This document shows positions 1-10,365 of a stretch of 64,000 nt of DNA, piece by piece. Numbering within the stretch: the first letter of the stretch is position 1; each line of letters starts with the position of its first letter. A program made the position numbers and the translations under genes. The stretch is from positions 271,498 through 335,497 of the forward strand of contig NZ_LIVX01000004.1 of NCBI RefSeq assembly GCF_001905665.1, in the 5' to 3' direction. This DNA comes from Streptomyces sp. CB02261. GTDB lineage: Bacteria; Actinomycetota; Actinomycetes; Streptomycetales; Streptomycetaceae. The notes below the pieces were generated by a model. The model was not told where the DNA came from and made no database searches. It was given only the letters and a program-made list of their open reading frames with translations.

Positions 1-1395
1 AAGAGCTGGGACGGCACCGTCGCCAACGGCGTCGCCGCCACCGGCGTCGAAGGCCTGAAGACGATCGTCCCGATCGGCGCCATCTCCTCCTGGTACGACT
101 ACTTCCACTCCCAGGGCGCCCCCCTCTACGACGCCAACCCGAGCTGGCTCTCCGCGTACGTCAACAGCCCCGAGGCGCAGGCCCGCTGCGGCGCCGTCCA
201 GGACCGCATCACCGTCGGCACCCCCTACAGCGGCGACCGGACCCCGGCCTGGACCGAGCGCGACCACGTCAGGGACGCGGGCAAGGTCAGGGCGAGCGTC
301 TTCGTCGTGCACGGTCAGCAGGACCTCAACGTGCGCGCGAACCAGTTCGGCCGGTGGTGGGACGCGCTCGCCGCCCACGGCGTCGAGCGGAAGATCTGGC
401 TCTCCCAGACCGGCCACGTCGACCCCTTCGACTTCCGCCGCGCCGAGTGGGTCCGCACCCTGCACCGCTGGTTCGACCACCACCTCCTCGGCTACGAGAA
501 CGGCATCGACCGCGAGCCGGTCGCCGACATCGAGCGGGCACCGGACCGCTGGACCACCGACCGGCACTGGCCGCCCCGCACCACCGCGCCCACCACCCTG
601 CGCCCCGCCCCTGGCGCCCCGGCGGGACCCGGCGTCCTCGGCCGCGCCCCCGCCGCCCCCGGTTCCACCGCGACCTTCACCGACGACCCGGGCCTCGGCG
701 AGCTCGACTGGTCGGCCCGCATCGACAGCGCGACCCCGGAGAAGGCCGGATTCGTCACCCGCCCCCTCTCCCGCGACCTGCGGATCTCCGGCTCCTCGAA
801 GGTGACGCTCACCGCCACCCCGAGCACCAGCACCGCCCACCTCACCGCCGTCCTCGTCGACCTGGGCCCCGACACGATTCGCGACTACGGCGCCGCCGGC
901 GAAGGCATCACCACCCTCACCGACCGCACCTGCTGGGGCGCGAGCACCCCCGGCGACAGCGCCTGCTTCAAGGAGACCGAGGCCCGCACGACGGACGTCG
1001 GCTTCACGGTCGTCAGCCGGGGATGGGCCGATCTCGGTACCTGGGCCGACCCGGGCCGGGAGCGCCCGCTGACCCCCGGCAGGGCGTACACGATGACCCT
1101 GGACCTCGCCTCCACCGACCATGTCGTCCCGGCCGGGCACCGGCTCGCCCTGATCGTCGGAGGTACCGACAAGGACCTCCTCGATCCCCCGTCGACCACC
1201 CCGACCCTGGTCCTCGACCTCGCCCGGACCCGGGCCGAGCTGCCGCTGGTGGGCGGCGCCGCGGCCTTCGCCCGGGCCACCTCGGGGCCGTACCCGGCCG
1301 TGCCGGCGCCCTCCGCCGTACCGTCCCCGCTCGGCGCCGAACCGCCGGTCGCGGTCACCGGTCCCCGCCTCCCCGGAGCAGGAGCCGCCCGATGA
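1..1395 (+). CDS. Xaa-Pro dipeptidyl-peptidase, S15 family (3' part; 5' end outside window)
   Basis: The reading frame is open from base 1, so the start lies left of the window; 464 codons are visible. The first residues KSWDGT fit the Ser-nucleophile elbow (GxSxxGT) of S15 alpha/beta-hydrolases that release X-Pro dipeptides. The charge-relay Asp is likely in HGQQDLNV (from about 310) and the His in QTGHVDPF (about 412). A C-terminal beta-sandwich domain follows (about 660-1340), as expected for PepX/CocE-type enzymes, and ends in a Pro/Ala-rich tail. The stop overlaps the next gene's ATG (ATGA, 1392-1395), so the two peptidases are translationally coupled. Secretion cannot be judged without the N-terminus. 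Confidence 0.85.
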   Translation, partial: KSWDGTVANGVAATGVEGLKTIVPIGAISSWYDYFHSQGAPLYDANPSWLSAYVNSPEAQARCGAVQDRITVGTPYSGDRTPAWTERDHVRDAGKVRASVFVVHGQQDLNVRANQFGRWWDALAAHGVERKIWLSQTGHVDPFDFRRAEWVRTLHRWFDHHLLGYENGIDREPVADIERAPDRWTTDRHWPPRTTAPTTLRPAPGAPAGPGVLGRAPAAPGSTATFTDDPGLGELDWSARIDSATPEKAGFVTRPLSRDLRISGSSKVTLTATPSTSTAHLTAVLVDLGPDTIRDYGAAGEGITTLTDRTCWGASTPGDSACFKETEARTTDVGFTVVSRGWADLGTWADPGRERPLTPGRAYTMTLDLASTDHVVPAGHRLALIVGGTDKDLLDPPSTTPTLVLDLARTRAELPLVGGAAAFARATSGPYPAVPAPSAVPSPLGAEPPVAVTGPRLPGAGAAR

Positions 1396-2699
1396 CGTCC
1401 CCCGCCGCCCTCCGGAGCTCACGGCGCGCCCTCGCCCTCGTGGCGGGCGCCGCGGCGCTCGCCCTGCCGCTCGTCACCGTCCCCGCCGAGGCCGCGGACA
1501 GCGCACCCGTGAAACCCCTCCCGCGCACCGGGTTCGAGACGACCCGCGGCGCGCGATGGACCACCGAGGCCGAGGAGCGGGACTTCCTCACGGCCGTCGA
1601 CCGGGCGAGCGAGCGCGTGTCGCTGCGGGTCATCGGCACCACCGCCCAGGGCCGCCCGCTCCGGCTCGCCACCCTCGGCACGGGCCGCACCACGGTGCTG
1701 CTCGTCTGCAGCCAGCACGGCGACGAGCCGGCGGGCCGCGAGGCCTGTCTGAGCACGGTGCGCGACCTCGCCCACGCCCAGGACCCGGAGACCCGGCGTC
1801 TCCTCGCCCGGACGACCCTCCTGGTCGTCCCCACCGCCAACCCCGACGGCCGGGAGGCCGACACCCGGGGCAACGGCGACGGGGTCGACGTCAACCGCGA
1901 CCACATCGCGTTGCGGACCGCCGAGGCACGGGCGGTCGCCGCCGTCATCCGCGACCGTCGCCCCGAACTCGTCTACGACCTGCACGAGTACGGTGCCACC
2001 CCCCGGTACTACGACAAGGACCTGCTCGCCCTCTGGCCGCGCAGCCTCGACACCGACCCGCACGTCCACGACGAGTCCCGGACCCTCTCCGAGGCCTACG
2101 TCCGGCCCGCCGCCGGGCTCGCCGGCTACAGCAGCGGCATCTACGGCATCTGGACCGACCCCCTCACCGGCAAGCCGATCAAGCAGGTCGCCGGCGACGG
2201 CCAGGAACGGATCCTGCGCAACACGGCCGGCATCAAGCACTCCGCGGGCCTGCTCGTCGAGACCCGGGTGGACGCGCTCGACGAGGCCGAGCAGAACGAT
2301 CCCGCACGCAACCACCGGCGTCGGGTCGCCACCCAGCACGCCGCCCTCGAGGGCGCCTTCGCCTATGTAGAGGAGCGCCGCGGCCCGCTCACGGCGGCCA
2401 CCGCCGCCGCCCGGCTCGCCGGGTTCGCCGACCGGGGGCCGGTCCACCTCGGCGGCGCGGACAACGATCCGCCGGAGCCCGGCGAGATCATCGCCGACCC
2501 ACCGTGCGGCTACCGCCTCGACGCCGCCCAGTACGCCGAGGTCGGCGACGAACTGGCCCTGCACGGCGTCACCGTACGCCCGGAGAGCGCGGGGGTGTTC
2601 GTGCCGCTGCGCCAGTCGCGGCGCGCGCTCGTCCCGCTGCTCCTGGACGCGCGGGCCACCTATCACCTCGTCAGTGGCAGTCCTGTGGAGGAGTGTTGA
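1392..2699 (+). CDS. secreted M14-family zinc carboxypeptidase
   Basis: A 435-residue protein. The ATG overlaps the upstream stop by four bases. The N-terminus has an Arg-rich stretch, a hydrophobic core ([16 protein letters not shown]) and an AEA-type cleavage site near residue 37, so it is probably exported. The zinc signature is HGDE in [12 protein letters not shown] (HxxE), the third ligand His is in YDLHEYG, and the catalytic Glu is probably in GLLVETRVD. It would remove C-terminal residues from peptides outside the cell, complementing the X-Pro dipeptidyl-peptidase encoded just upstream. The order of the motifs is normal for M14. Substrate specificity cannot be read from the sequence. 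Confidence 0.88.
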   Translation: MTSPAALRSSRRALALVAGAAALALPLVTVPAEAADSAPVKPLPRTGFETTRGARWTTEAEERDFLTAVDRASERVSLRVIGTTAQGRPLRLATLGTGRTTVLLVCSQHGDEPAGREACLSTVRDLAHAQDPETRRLLARTTLLVVPTANPDGREADTRGNGDGVDVNRDHIALRTAEARAVAAVIRDRRPELVYDLHEYGATPRYYDKDLLALWPRSLDTDPHVHDESRTLSEAYVRPAAGLAGYSSGIYGIWTDPLTGKPIKQVAGDGQERILRNTAGIKHSAGLLVETRVDALDEAEQNDPARNHRRRVATQHAALEGAFAYVEERRGPLTAATAAARLAGFADRGPVHLGGADNDPPEPGEIIADPPCGYRLDAAQYAEVGDELALHGVTVRPESAGVFVPLRQSRRALVPLLLDARATYHLVSGSPVEEC

Positions 2700-2819
2700 C
2701 GATCACGTGCCGCGGGGACGCGATGGCGTGATTCCGATCTTTGCCGAGGTAAAGTTACCGACTGGTACTGACCATGCCTCGAACGGGTCCCCACGGCCCG
2801 GAAGTTGGAGCGAACCACC

Positions 2820-3122
2820 ATGCGCCACACGAAGACCGCACGTCGCGTCCTGACGTCACTGCTCGCCACCACGCTGCTCGCCGGAGGCGTACTGCTCGGC
2901 CAGACGGTGACCGCCGAGCCCGCCGCCGCCGGCACCATCACCTGCAACGTCACCAAGCTGCGGACCGACGCCCGCAAGGAGCGCGACCGGGCCGCCCAGC
3001 TCAAGCGTCTCGGCGCCACGACGGAGGCCCGCAAGGCCCTCGCCCGCGCCGACGCGCTGGAGCGCCGCGCCCGCCAGTGCGCCGACGCCGACAACAACAG
3101 CAGGCCGCCGCTCTGGAAGTGA
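2820..3122 (+). CDS. small secreted protein of unknown function
   Basis: A 100-residue protein. The ATG at 2820 is preferred over an in-frame TTG at 2805 because GGAG at 2807-2810 is correctly spaced for it. Residues 1-35 form a signal peptide (basic start, then LLATTLLAGGVLLGQTV and an Ala-rich cleavage region). The mature part has two Cys (in TCNVTKL and RQCADAD) and a charged, probably helical segment rich in Arg, Lys and Ala. I do not recognise the family. It stands alone, after a gap of 120 bases that carries an imperfect copy of the TACCGACTGG sequence seen again at 10252. Confidence 0.7.
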   Translation: MRHTKTARRVLTSLLATTLLAGGVLLGQTVTAEPAAAGTITCNVTKLRTDARKERDRAAQLKRLGATTEARKALARADALERRARQCADADNNSRPPLWK

Positions 3123-3336
3123 CGGCCGTACGCGGGGCGGGGACCGGTCGACGAGACCGGCCCCCGCCCCGCGGTCGCCTCCGGCCTCTGCCCCCGCGGT
3201 CGCCTCCGGCGCCCCCGCCCCTGCCCCGCCGCCGTCTCCGAGCCGCGCGCCCGGGGGCGGTCCGTACCGGGACCGGTACATTTCCGGGACGGCCCAGCCA
3301 TGGAACGGGGCCTCCCACCGGGGAATGCTTGCAGTC

Positions 3337-3849
3337 ATGCCGGCCGCGTACACGACTCTCGACCTCGCCCCCGCCGTCCTCCCGGACGGTGCCCCTCCCT
3401 GGGGCTCGCCCCACCCCCGGCCCGACGACCTCGACCTCGTCGTCGACGGCCGCCAGCTGCTCCACCGCCTCGACGAGGCCGACGGCACCGACGCGGTCTC
3501 GCCCCTGGCGGCCGACCTGCCGCCCACCCTCCGCGCCGAGCACGTCCGCCGGCTCCTCGACCCCGTCCCCTCGCTCGCGGACGGCCGCCAGGTGATCCAC
3601 TCCTGCCCCGACTGCGCGGACCCCGGCTGCGGAGCCGTCACGGCCGTCGTCGAGCGCGCTGGGGAGCACGGCGAGGACATCGTCTGGCGCGACTTCGCCT
3701 GGCAGACCGGCCCCACCGCCGACCCGCGTGAGGGCTACCCCGGCGTCGGCCCCTTCCGCTTCCACGGCGCCACCTACCGGGCCGTGCTGATGCGGCTCCT
3801 CGACGCCTCGGCACGGCGTTCGGGACAGGCCCTAGAATTCGTTCCCTGA
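3337..3849 (+). CDS. conserved hypothetical protein with a CPDCADPGCG motif
   Basis: A 170-residue protein from ATG 3337; an in-frame ATG at 3325 is the alternative, and neither has a convincing ribosome site. Residues around 90-105 contain CPDCADPGCG, which looks like a small metal-binding or structural Cys cluster, followed by a beta-rich stretch with WRDFAWQTG. There is no signal peptide and no membrane segment. Its stop overlaps the start of the ABC-F gene (TGATG at 3847-3851), so the two are probably co-transcribed. I do not recognise a named family. Confidence 0.65.
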   Translation: MPAAYTTLDLAPAVLPDGAPPWGSPHPRPDDLDLVVDGRQLLHRLDEADGTDAVSPLAADLPPTLRAEHVRRLLDPVPSLADGRQVIHSCPDCADPGCGAVTAVVERAGEHGEDIVWRDFAWQTGPTADPREGYPGVGPFRFHGATYRAVLMRLLDASARRSGQALEFVP

Positions 3850-5486
3850 TGACTGCAACCCTCGTCGCCAAGGACCTCGCCGCCGGCCACGGCGAACGCA
3901 CCCTCTTCGCCTCGCTCGACCTCGTCGTCGCCCCCGGCGACGTCATCGGCCTCGTCGGTGTCAACGGCGCCGGGAAGTCGACCCTGCTGCGGCTCCTCGC
4001 CGGGATCGACACCCCCGAGGAGGGCGAGCTCCGGCTCTCCCCGCCCACCGCCGCCGTCGGCCACCTCCCGCAGGAGCCGGAGCGCCGCACCGGGGAGACC
4101 GTGCGGGAGTTCCTCGCCCGCCGCACCGGCGTCGCCGCCGCCCAGGCCGCCATGGACGAGGCCACCCAGGGCCTCGTCGACGGCACGCCCGGCTCCGACG
4201 ACGCGTACGCCACGACCCTGGAGACGTGGCTGAACCTCGGCGGCGCGGACCTCGACGAGCGCGCCGAGGAGGTCGCCGACTCCCTCGGCCTCACCGTCGG
4301 CCTCGACCAGCCGATGACCTCCCTCTCCGGCGGCCAGGCCGCCCGCGCCGGCCTCGCCTCGCTCCTCCTCTCGCGCTACGACGTCTTCCTCCTCGACGAG
4401 CCCACGAACGACCTGGACCTCGAAGGCCTGGAGCGCCTGGAGTCCTTCGTCAAGGGGCTGCGCGCCGGGACGGTCGTCGTCAGCCACGACCGCGAGTTCC
4501 TCACCCGTACCGTCACCAAGGTCCTCGAACTCGATCTCGCCCAGCAGCAGATCACCCTGTACGGCGGCGGTTACGAGGCGTACCTGGAGGAGCGGGACAC
4601 CGCCAGGCGCCACGCGCGCGAGGAGTTCGAGGAGTACGCCGGCAGGAAGGCCGCCCTCGAAGCGCGCGGCCACATGCAGCGGTCCTGGATGGACAAGGGC
4701 GTCAGGAACGCCCGCCGCAAGGCCACCGACGGCGACAAGCTCGGACGCAACGCCCGCAGCGAGGCCAGCGAGAAGCAGGCCGCGAAGGCCCGCCAGACCC
4801 AGCGCATGATCGAACGCCTCGACGTCGTCGACGAGCCCCGCAAGGAGTGGGAGCTGCGCATGGAGATCGCGGCCGCGCCGCGCTCCGGCTCGGTCGTCGC
4901 GACCCTGCGCGAGGCCGAGGTGCGCCGCGGCGACTTCGCCTTCGGCCCGGTCACCCTCCAGATCGACTGGGCCGACCGGGTCGCCGTCACCGGCGCCAAC
5001 GGCGCCGGGAAGTCGACCCTGCTCGCCGCCCTCCTGGGCCGGCTGCCACTGGACGCGGGTGACGCGGTCCTCGGCTCGGGTGTCGTCGTCGGCGAGGTCG
5101 ACCAGGCCCGCAAGCTCTTCCACGGCACGGAGACCCTGCTGGAGGCGTTCTGCGCGGCCGTGCCCGACACGGAGCCCGCGGAGGTCCGTACCCTGCTGGC
5201 CAAGTTCGGCCTCAAGGCCGCCCATGTGATGCGGCCCGCGACCACGCTCTCCCCGGGCGAGCGGACCAGGGCCGCGCTCGCCCTGCTCCAGGGGCGGGGC
5301 GTGAACCTGCTCGTCCTCGACGAGCCGACCAACCATCTGGACCTGCCGGCCATCGAGCAGCTGGAGACCGCGCTCGACTCGTACACCGGCACCCTGCTGC
5401 TCGTCACCCATGACCGGCGGATGCTCGACGCGGTCCGCACCACCCGGCGCGTCGAGGTCGCCGACGGCAAGGTGACCGAACTCTGA
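3849..5486 (+). CDS. ABC-F family ATPase (duplicated ABC domains)
   Basis: A soluble 545-residue protein with two ABC cassettes and no membrane segments. Domain 1 has Walker A GVNGAGKST, signature LSGGQ and Walker B LLDEPTNDLD. A charged linker (about residues 235-320, rich in Arg, Lys and Glu) leads to domain 2 with Walker A GANGAGKST, signature LSPGE and Walker B LVLDEPTNHLD. ABC-F proteins act on ribosomes in translation or antibiotic protection rather than as transporters. Nothing here separates a housekeeping member from a resistance factor. It is coupled to the preceding and following genes by one-base stop/start overlaps. Confidence 0.9.
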   Translation: MTATLVAKDLAAGHGERTLFASLDLVVAPGDVIGLVGVNGAGKSTLLRLLAGIDTPEEGELRLSPPTAAVGHLPQEPERRTGETVREFLARRTGVAAAQAAMDEATQGLVDGTPGSDDAYATTLETWLNLGGADLDERAEEVADSLGLTVGLDQPMTSLSGGQAARAGLASLLLSRYDVFLLDEPTNDLDLEGLERLESFVKGLRAGTVVVSHDREFLTRTVTKVLELDLAQQQITLYGGGYEAYLEERDTARRHAREEFEEYAGRKAALEARGHMQRSWMDKGVRNARRKATDGDKLGRNARSEASEKQAAKARQTQRMIERLDVVDEPRKEWELRMEIAAAPRSGSVVATLREAEVRRGDFAFGPVTLQIDWADRVAVTGANGAGKSTLLAALLGRLPLDAGDAVLGSGVVVGEVDQARKLFHGTETLLEAFCAAVPDTEPAEVRTLLAKFGLKAAHVMRPATTLSPGERTRAALALLQGRGVNLLVLDEPTNHLDLPAIEQLETALDSYTGTLLLVTHDRRMLDAVRTTRRVEVADGKVTEL

Positions 5487-6214
5487 TGGCGGTCGCCTTC
5501 GGCTGGGGGCCCGTGGCGGCACGGGTCCTCGCCCCCTCGGCCGCCTGCGTGGTCGTCGTGGACGTGCTGTCCTTCACCACGGCCGTGGGCGTCGCCGTCG
5601 AGGGCGGCACCGCCGTCCACCCGTACCGCTGGCGGGACGCCACCGCCGTCGCGTACGCGCGGGAGAAGGGCGCCGTCCTCGCCGTCGGCCGGAGCGAGGC
5701 CACGCCGGCGCATCCGTGGACGCTCTCCCCGGCCGCGCTGCGGGCGGCGCCCGTGCCCGACCGGCTCGTCCTGCCGTCCCCGAACGGCTCCACGATCGCG
5801 GCGGAGGCCGCGTCGCACGGCGCCACCGTCGTCGCCGCCTCCCTGCGCAACCACACGGCCGTCGCCCGCTGGCTCACCGACCGGGGCCACGGATCGGCCG
5901 AGCGCCCGCTCGCCGTCATCGCCGCCGGGGAGCGGTGGCCCGACGGCTCGCTGCGCCCGGCGTTGGAAGACCTGCTGGGCGCCGGCGCCGTCCTGGCCGG
6001 GCTCGCGGGCCCGCACCCCCTGACCCCGGAGGCGACCGCGGCGGCCACGCTGTGGTCGGCCACCGAGGACCCGGGCACCGCCTTGCACGGCTGTGACTCG
6101 GGCCGTGAACTGTACGAGTACGGCTTTCCGCAGGACGTGGCCGTGGCCGCGGAGGTCGACAGCTCGACGGCCGTCCCCGTCCTCGTGGACGGCGCTTTCC
6201 AGGAGGCACCATGA
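5486..6214 (+). CDS. 2-phosphosulfolactate phosphatase (ComB) family protein
   Basis: A 242-residue protein. The motifs VVVDVLSFTTAV near the N-terminus and LPSPNGSTI in the middle are typical of the ComB fold, a Mg-dependent phosphatase first known from coenzyme M synthesis. Streptomyces does not make coenzyme M, so the true substrate is probably another small phosphoester; this is inference. It overlaps the stop of the ABC-F gene by one base and the next start by four bases (ATGA), so it sits inside a polycistronic unit. Confidence 0.75.
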   Translation: MAVAFGWGPVAARVLAPSAACVVVVDVLSFTTAVGVAVEGGTAVHPYRWRDATAVAYAREKGAVLAVGRSEATPAHPWTLSPAALRAAPVPDRLVLPSPNGSTIAAEAASHGATVVAASLRNHTAVARWLTDRGHGSAERPLAVIAAGERWPDGSLRPALEDLLGAGAVLAGLAGPHPLTPEATAAATLWSATEDPGTALHGCDSGRELYEYGFPQDVAVAAEVDSSTAVPVLVDGAFQEAP

Positions 6215-6612
6215 CCGACCTACTGACCCGGCTCACCGAGATGCTGGACGATCTGGACGCGGACGTCGACGAGACGATCGACCTCGCCGACGAGATCGCG
6301 GCCTCGGGCGACGCCGGGCTCCTGCCGCGCCTCCAGGCGGAGCTGGACCAGGCCCTGGCCGACCGGAACGCCTACGCCCGTGAGCTCCTCGGCGGTGTCC
6401 TCGCCGCCATCGGCGGCCCGGACGCCCTGCCCGCGCTGATCCGCGCCTCCGCCGTCGACCTCGGAGACGACCAGGACGGTCTGGCCGCCGAGATCGTCGA
6501 CCTGGTCCAGGCGGACCCGAAGACGGCCCGCGCCCTCCTCCAGCCCCTCACGGCGGACGAGGACCTCTCGGTCGCCAACCGCGCCGACTGGGCCATGCGC
6601 TTCCTGCCGTAG
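6211..6612 (+). CDS. HEAT-repeat-like helical protein
   Basis: A 133-residue, acidic and entirely helical protein. It contains two or three alpha-alpha repeats of HEAT type (for example ARELLGGVLAAIGGPDALPA and RALLQPLTADEDLSVANRA). It lacks Cys, signal peptide and membrane segments. Such short HEAT proteins are usually protein-binding scaffolds. It is last in the unit that starts at 3337 and is followed by a strong hairpin terminator. The partner is unknown. Confidence 0.65.
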   Translation: MTDLLTRLTEMLDDLDADVDETIDLADEIAASGDAGLLPRLQAELDQALADRNAYARELLGGVLAAIGGPDALPALIRASAVDLGDDQDGLAAEIVDLVQADPKTARALLQPLTADEDLSVANRADWAMRFLP

Positions 6613-6728
6613 ACCGCGTCGACGTCGTAGACGCCGCAGACCTGTCCGCAAGGTCCCGTCCGGAACAGGTGCCGGGCGCGCACGACCACGGCGTCGGCGT
6701 CGGCCCACCGCGTCGGAACGGTCTCCCC

Positions 6729-6769
6729 GGGGGCGGGGCCACGACCCGTCGGGCCGTGGCCCCGCCCCC
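6729..6769. terminator. bidirectional hairpin terminator between HEAT protein and tex
   Basis: Perfect 15-bp arms (6729-6743 with 6755-6769, GC-rich) enclose a small inner CCCG/CGGG stem. It lies between two converging genes (ends 6612 and 6777) and can serve both. As usual in Streptomyces there is no long U tract. Confidence 0.75.
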
Positions 6770-6776
6770 CGTGCGG

Positions 6777-9260
6777 TCAGCGGCGCTTGCCGCCGCCCTC
6801 GCCCAGGAGGCCTGCCTTGCGCAGGGCGTCGGCCATCGCGCTGTTCGCGGGCGCGGGGGCGGAGGCGCGGTCCCGGCCGCCCCGCTCCGACTGCCCGCCC
6901 CGGCCGCTCCGGTCGCCCTGACCGCCACCCCGGCCGTCCCGGCCCCGGTCGGCCTGCCCGGCGCGGTCGGGCTGCCCGCCCCGGTTCCCGCGCTCGCCCC
7001 GGCCGCCGCCCTGCCGCTGCTGCGGCGGCCGACCGGAGCGCTCGCCCCGCTCACGCCGGGGAGCGCCGTCAGGGGCCTCGGCGCCCGTCCGGTCGTCGAG
7101 CCGCAGCGTCAGCGAGATCCGCTTGCGCGGGATGTCGACGTCCTGGACCTTCACCTTGACCACGTCGCCGGGCTTCACCACGTCGCGCGGGTCCTTGACG
7201 AAGTTCTTCGACATCGCGGACACGTGCACCAGACCGTCCTGGTGCACACCGATGTCGACGAACGCCCCGAAGGCGGCGACGTTGGTGACGACCCCTTCGA
7301 GGACCATCCCGGACTCCAGGTCGCCGATCTTCTCGACGCCCTCCTTGAAGGTGGCCGTCCTGAACGCCGGTCGCGGGTCCCGGCCCGGCTTCTCCAGCTC
7401 GCGCAGGATGTCCGTCACCGTCGGCAGACCGAAGGTCTCGTCGACGAAGTCGTCCGCCCGGAGCGAGCGCAGCGTGCCCGTGTCACCGATGAGCGCCGCG
7501 ACCTCGCCGCCCGTCGCCTTCACCATCCGGCGCACCACCGGGTACGCCTCGGGGTGCACCGACGAGGCGTCGAGCGGGTCGTCGCCGCCCCGGATGCGCA
7601 GGAAGCCCGCGCACTGCTCGTACGCCTTCGGACCCAGCCTGGCCACGTCCTTCAGCGCCCGGCGGGAGCGGAAGGGGCCGTTGGCGTCCCGGTGCGCGAC
7701 GATGTTCTCCGCGAGACCGGAGCTGATGCCCGAGACCCGCGAGAGGAGCGGCGCGGAGGCGGTGTTGACGTCGACGCCGACGCCGTTCACACAGTCCTCG
7801 ACGACCGCGTCGAGGGAGCGCGAGAGCTTCACCTCGGCCAGGTCGTGCTGGTACTGGCCGACGCCGATGGACTTCGGGTCGATCTTCACGAGCTCCGCGA
7901 GCGGGTCCTGGAGCCGCCGCGCGATGGACACGGCGCCGCGCAACGACACGTCGAGACCGGGAAGTTCCTGGGAGGCGAACGCGGAGGCCGAGTAGACCGA
8001 GGCCCCCGCCTCCGAGACCATCACCTTGGTCAGGTTCAACTCGGGGTGCTTGTCGAGCAGTTCGGCCGCCAGCTTGTCGGTCTCGCGGGAGGCCGTGCCG
8101 TTGCCGATCGCGACCAGCTCGACCGCGTGCTCCTTCGCCAGGCGGGCCAGCCTCTCCAGCGCCTGGTCCCACTTGTTGGCGGGCACGTGCGGATAGATCG
8201 TGTCGGTGGCCACGACCTTCCCGGTCGCGTCGACCACGGCGACCTTCACACCCGTACGGAAGCCGGGGTCGAGGCCCAGCGTCGCCCGGGTGCCGGCGGG
8301 CGCGGCGAGCAGCAGGTCGCGCAGGTTGGCCGCGAAGACCCGGACCGCCTCGTCCTCGGCGGCCGTCCGCAGCCGCAGCCGCAGGTCGATCCCGAGGTGG
8401 ACCAGGATCCGCGTCCGCCAGGCCCAGCGGACGGTGTCCTGGAGCCACTTGTCGCCGGGGCGCCCCCGGTCGGCCACGCCGAAGCGGTGCGCGACGATCC
8501 CCTCGTACGAGGAGGGCCCGGGGGTCTCGGAGGGCTCCTCCGGCTCCAGGTCGAGGCTGAGGACGTCCTCCTTCTCGCCGCGCAGCATGGCGAGCACCCG
8601 GTGGGAGGGCAGCGCCGTGAACGGTTCGGCGAAGTCGAAGTAGTCGGCGAACTTCGCCCCGGCCTCCTCCTTGCCCTCACGCACCTTCGCCACGAGCCGG
8701 CCCCGGCCCCACATGCGCTCGCGCAGCTCCCCGATGAGGTCGGCGTCCTCGGAGAACCTCTCCGCGAGGATCGCCCGTGCCCCCTCCAGGGCAGCGGCGG
8801 CGTCCGCGACGCCCTTGTCCGCGTCCACGAAAGCCGCGGCGGCGGCCGCCGGCTCCACCGACGGGTCGGCCAGCAGCCCCTCCGCCAGCGGTTCGAGACC
8901 GGCTTCGCGCGCGATCTGGGCCTTGGTCCGGCGCTTCGGCTTGAAGGGCAGGTAGATGTCCTCCAGGCGCGCCTTGGTGTCGGCGGCCCGGATCCGGGCC
9001 TCCAGCTCCTCCGTCAGCTTGCCCTGCTCGCGGACCGAGTCGAGGACCGCCGACCGGCGGTCCTCGAGTTCGCGCAGATAGCGCAGCCGCTCCTCCAGGG
9101 TGCGCAGCTGCGCGTCGTCGAGCATCTCCGTCGCTTCCTTGCGGTAGCGCGCGATGAACGGCACGGTCGAGCCGCCGTCGAGCAGCTCGACGGCTGCCTT
9201 CACCTGTCGCTCGCGTACGCCGAGCTCCTCGGCGATCCTTGCTTCGATGGACGTCGTCAC
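6777..9260 (-). CDS. tex: Tex family S1 RNA-binding protein
   Basis: An 827-residue protein from GTG 9260, the start that matches homologues beginning [12 protein letters not shown]; a TTG at 9290 would add ten residues. It has the Tex architecture: N-terminal helical region, YqgF/RNase H-like domain starting at [20 protein letters not shown], a helix-hairpin-helix region ([17 protein letters not shown]) and an S1 domain (from [20 protein letters not shown]). After the S1 domain there is a long Gly/Arg/Gln-rich tail of about 90 residues, probably disordered and nucleic-acid binding. Tex proteins bind RNA and the transcription machinery. The tail is longer than in enterobacterial Tex. Confidence 0.93.
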   Translation of the reverse strand: MTTSIEARIAEELGVRERQVKAAVELLDGGSTVPFIARYRKEATEMLDDAQLRTLEERLRYLRELEDRRSAVLDSVREQGKLTEELEARIRAADTKARLEDIYLPFKPKRRTKAQIAREAGLEPLAEGLLADPSVEPAAAAAAFVDADKGVADAAAALEGARAILAERFSEDADLIGELRERMWGRGRLVAKVREGKEEAGAKFADYFDFAEPFTALPSHRVLAMLRGEKEDVLSLDLEPEEPSETPGPSSYEGIVAHRFGVADRGRPGDKWLQDTVRWAWRTRILVHLGIDLRLRLRTAAEDEAVRVFAANLRDLLLAAPAGTRATLGLDPGFRTGVKVAVVDATGKVVATDTIYPHVPANKWDQALERLARLAKEHAVELVAIGNGTASRETDKLAAELLDKHPELNLTKVMVSEAGASVYSASAFASQELPGLDVSLRGAVSIARRLQDPLAELVKIDPKSIGVGQYQHDLAEVKLSRSLDAVVEDCVNGVGVDVNTASAPLLSRVSGISSGLAENIVAHRDANGPFRSRRALKDVARLGPKAYEQCAGFLRIRGGDDPLDASSVHPEAYPVVRRMVKATGGEVAALIGDTGTLRSLRADDFVDETFGLPTVTDILRELEKPGRDPRPAFRTATFKEGVEKIGDLESGMVLEGVVTNVAAFGAFVDIGVHQDGLVHVSAMSKNFVKDPRDVVKPGDVVKVKVQDVDIPRKRISLTLRLDDRTGAEAPDGAPRRERGERSGRPPQQRQGGGRGERGNRGGQPDRAGQADRGRDGRGGGQGDRSGRGGQSERGGRDRASAPAPANSAMADALRKAGLLGEGGGKRR

Positions 9261-9349
9261 GGTGTCCCGACTCGCCTTCTCGTGCCTCAAGCTTGCGAGT
9301 GCATTGTGCCGGGTCGCTCACCCGTACGCGGCATCCGACCCGGTGACGC

Positions 9350-9372
9350 GCGCGCCGGGACCCCCGGCGCGC
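9350..9372 (-). terminator. hairpin terminator after the SCO6745-type gene
   Basis: A perfect 10-bp inverted repeat (GCGCGCCGGG, loop ACC, then its complement) begins two bases after the stop of the minus-strand gene ending at 9374. It also lies upstream of tex and would separate the two. Confidence 0.65.
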
Positions 9373-9373
9373 C

Positions 9374-10240
9374 TCAGCCCTTGCCGAGGAGGTCGGCCGG
9401 GAAGGCGCCCGCACCGGCCGCCGCGACGGCGAAGCCACGGGCCAGTTCGGTGAGCCGCTCGACCCCGGCCGCGCCGAGGTGGTCGTACGGCGCGGTGTCC
9501 AGCCGGTCCGTGACCTCCTCCACGTCCTCCCGCAGCCTCGTCCCCGCCTCGGTCAGCTCCCCGTCGGCGTCGAGCAGGCCGCGGTCGCGCAGCCGCTCGG
9601 CCGCCGCCTCCCAGTCGGCGCGCCGCCAGCCGCGGCTGCCGAGGAACCATCGCGGGCTCATGGCCCTGCCGGTCGCCGTGTGCGAGACGACCGCCTCGAT
9701 GGGGTCGAGGCCCAGCGTGAGCAGGGCCGTGAGGTGGCCGTCGCCCCGGTGCTCGCGCAGCAGGGTCGCGGCGTGCCAGTAGGCGAGGTGGGGGGCCTCG
9801 GGCACCGGCAGGTCGGCGTTGGCGGAGTAGAGCGGCCGGGCGTGGCGGGTGCAGGCCTCGGCGGCGCGCAGGGCGAGCTCGGCGGCCTCGGCCATCTCGG
9901 GGGAGGAGGCCGTCTCCTCGCCGAACAGCCGCCGCAGGGTCGTGTCGGCGGCGCGCAGGCGCGCGTCGAGGACGGCCGCGGGGGAGGCGGTCTCCCAGAC
10001 GGCGGGCAGGTGCCGGGCGAGCAGCTCGTGGTTGTAGTTGTAGAAGGTCGCGGAGACGGTTCCGGCGCCGACGGCGCCGAGGGGGGCGCTGCGCGCGGCG
10101 AGTCGCGCCGCCGAGGTGTCGGTGATGCCGAGGGCGCCGCACTCGCGGTCGAGGTCGGGCGAGAAGTAGAGCGTGGTGTGGACCGTGTTGACGGCGTTGT
10201 GGCAACGGCGTCCGGCGCGCGGGGGGAGCGTGGTCGTCAT
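9374..10240 (-). CDS. SCO6745 family protein (helix-turn-helix type, function unknown)
   Basis: A 288-residue protein starting RAGRRCHNAVNTVHTTLYFSPDLDRE, the typical opening of the Streptomyces SCO6745 family. The N-terminal two thirds are helical and Ala-rich. The C-terminal third (from about residue 195, SPRWFLGSRGW onward) looks like a winged helix (ERLRDRGLLDADGELTEAGTRLREDVE), but no DNA-binding role is proven. It is transcribed alone and divergently from the GlxA-type regulator. A 16-bp palindrome lies 11 bases upstream of its ATG, so it is probably under the control of a TetR-type repressor. Confidence 0.75.
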   Translation of the reverse strand: MTTTLPPRAGRRCHNAVNTVHTTLYFSPDLDRECGALGITDTSAARLAARSAPLGAVGAGTVSATFYNYNHELLARHLPAVWETASPAAVLDARLRAADTTLRRLFGEETASSPEMAEAAELALRAAEACTRHARPLYSANADLPVPEAPHLAYWHAATLLREHRGDGHLTALLTLGLDPIEAVVSHTATGRAMSPRWFLGSRGWRRADWEAAAERLRDRGLLDADGELTEAGTRLREDVEEVTDRLDTAPYDHLGAAGVERLTELARGFAVAAAGAGAFPADLLGKG

Positions 10241-10251
10241 GGATCGAACGT

Positions 10252-10267
10252 TACCGACTGGTCGGTA
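10252..10267. promoter_or_regulatory. 16-bp operator-like palindrome TACCGACTGGTCGGTA
   Basis: The two 7-base arms are perfectly complementary around a TG centre. The site is 12 bases upstream of the ATG at 10240 and about 100 bases upstream of the divergent gene at 10366. Its size and symmetry fit a TetR-family operator; the regulator is not identifiable in the window. Confidence 0.5.
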
Positions 10268-10365
10268 CGACGGGAACAGCGGGCGGCTCCCGGCGTCCGC
10301 CCCATGGCAGGAAAGGTGGGTTCTCCGTCGTTGCGGACACCGCGGGTCCCGCCAAGGATGGAGCC

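Noticed and set aside
3774..5522. 582-codon minus-strand frame opposite the ABC-F gene
   Set aside because: It is the complement of a clear ABC-F ATPase with all motifs; low-complexity Gly/Glu/Val translation and no ribosome site.
6669..9782. 1037-codon plus-strand frame opposite tex
   Set aside because: Antisense shadow of Tex created by high third-position GC; no recognisable domain.
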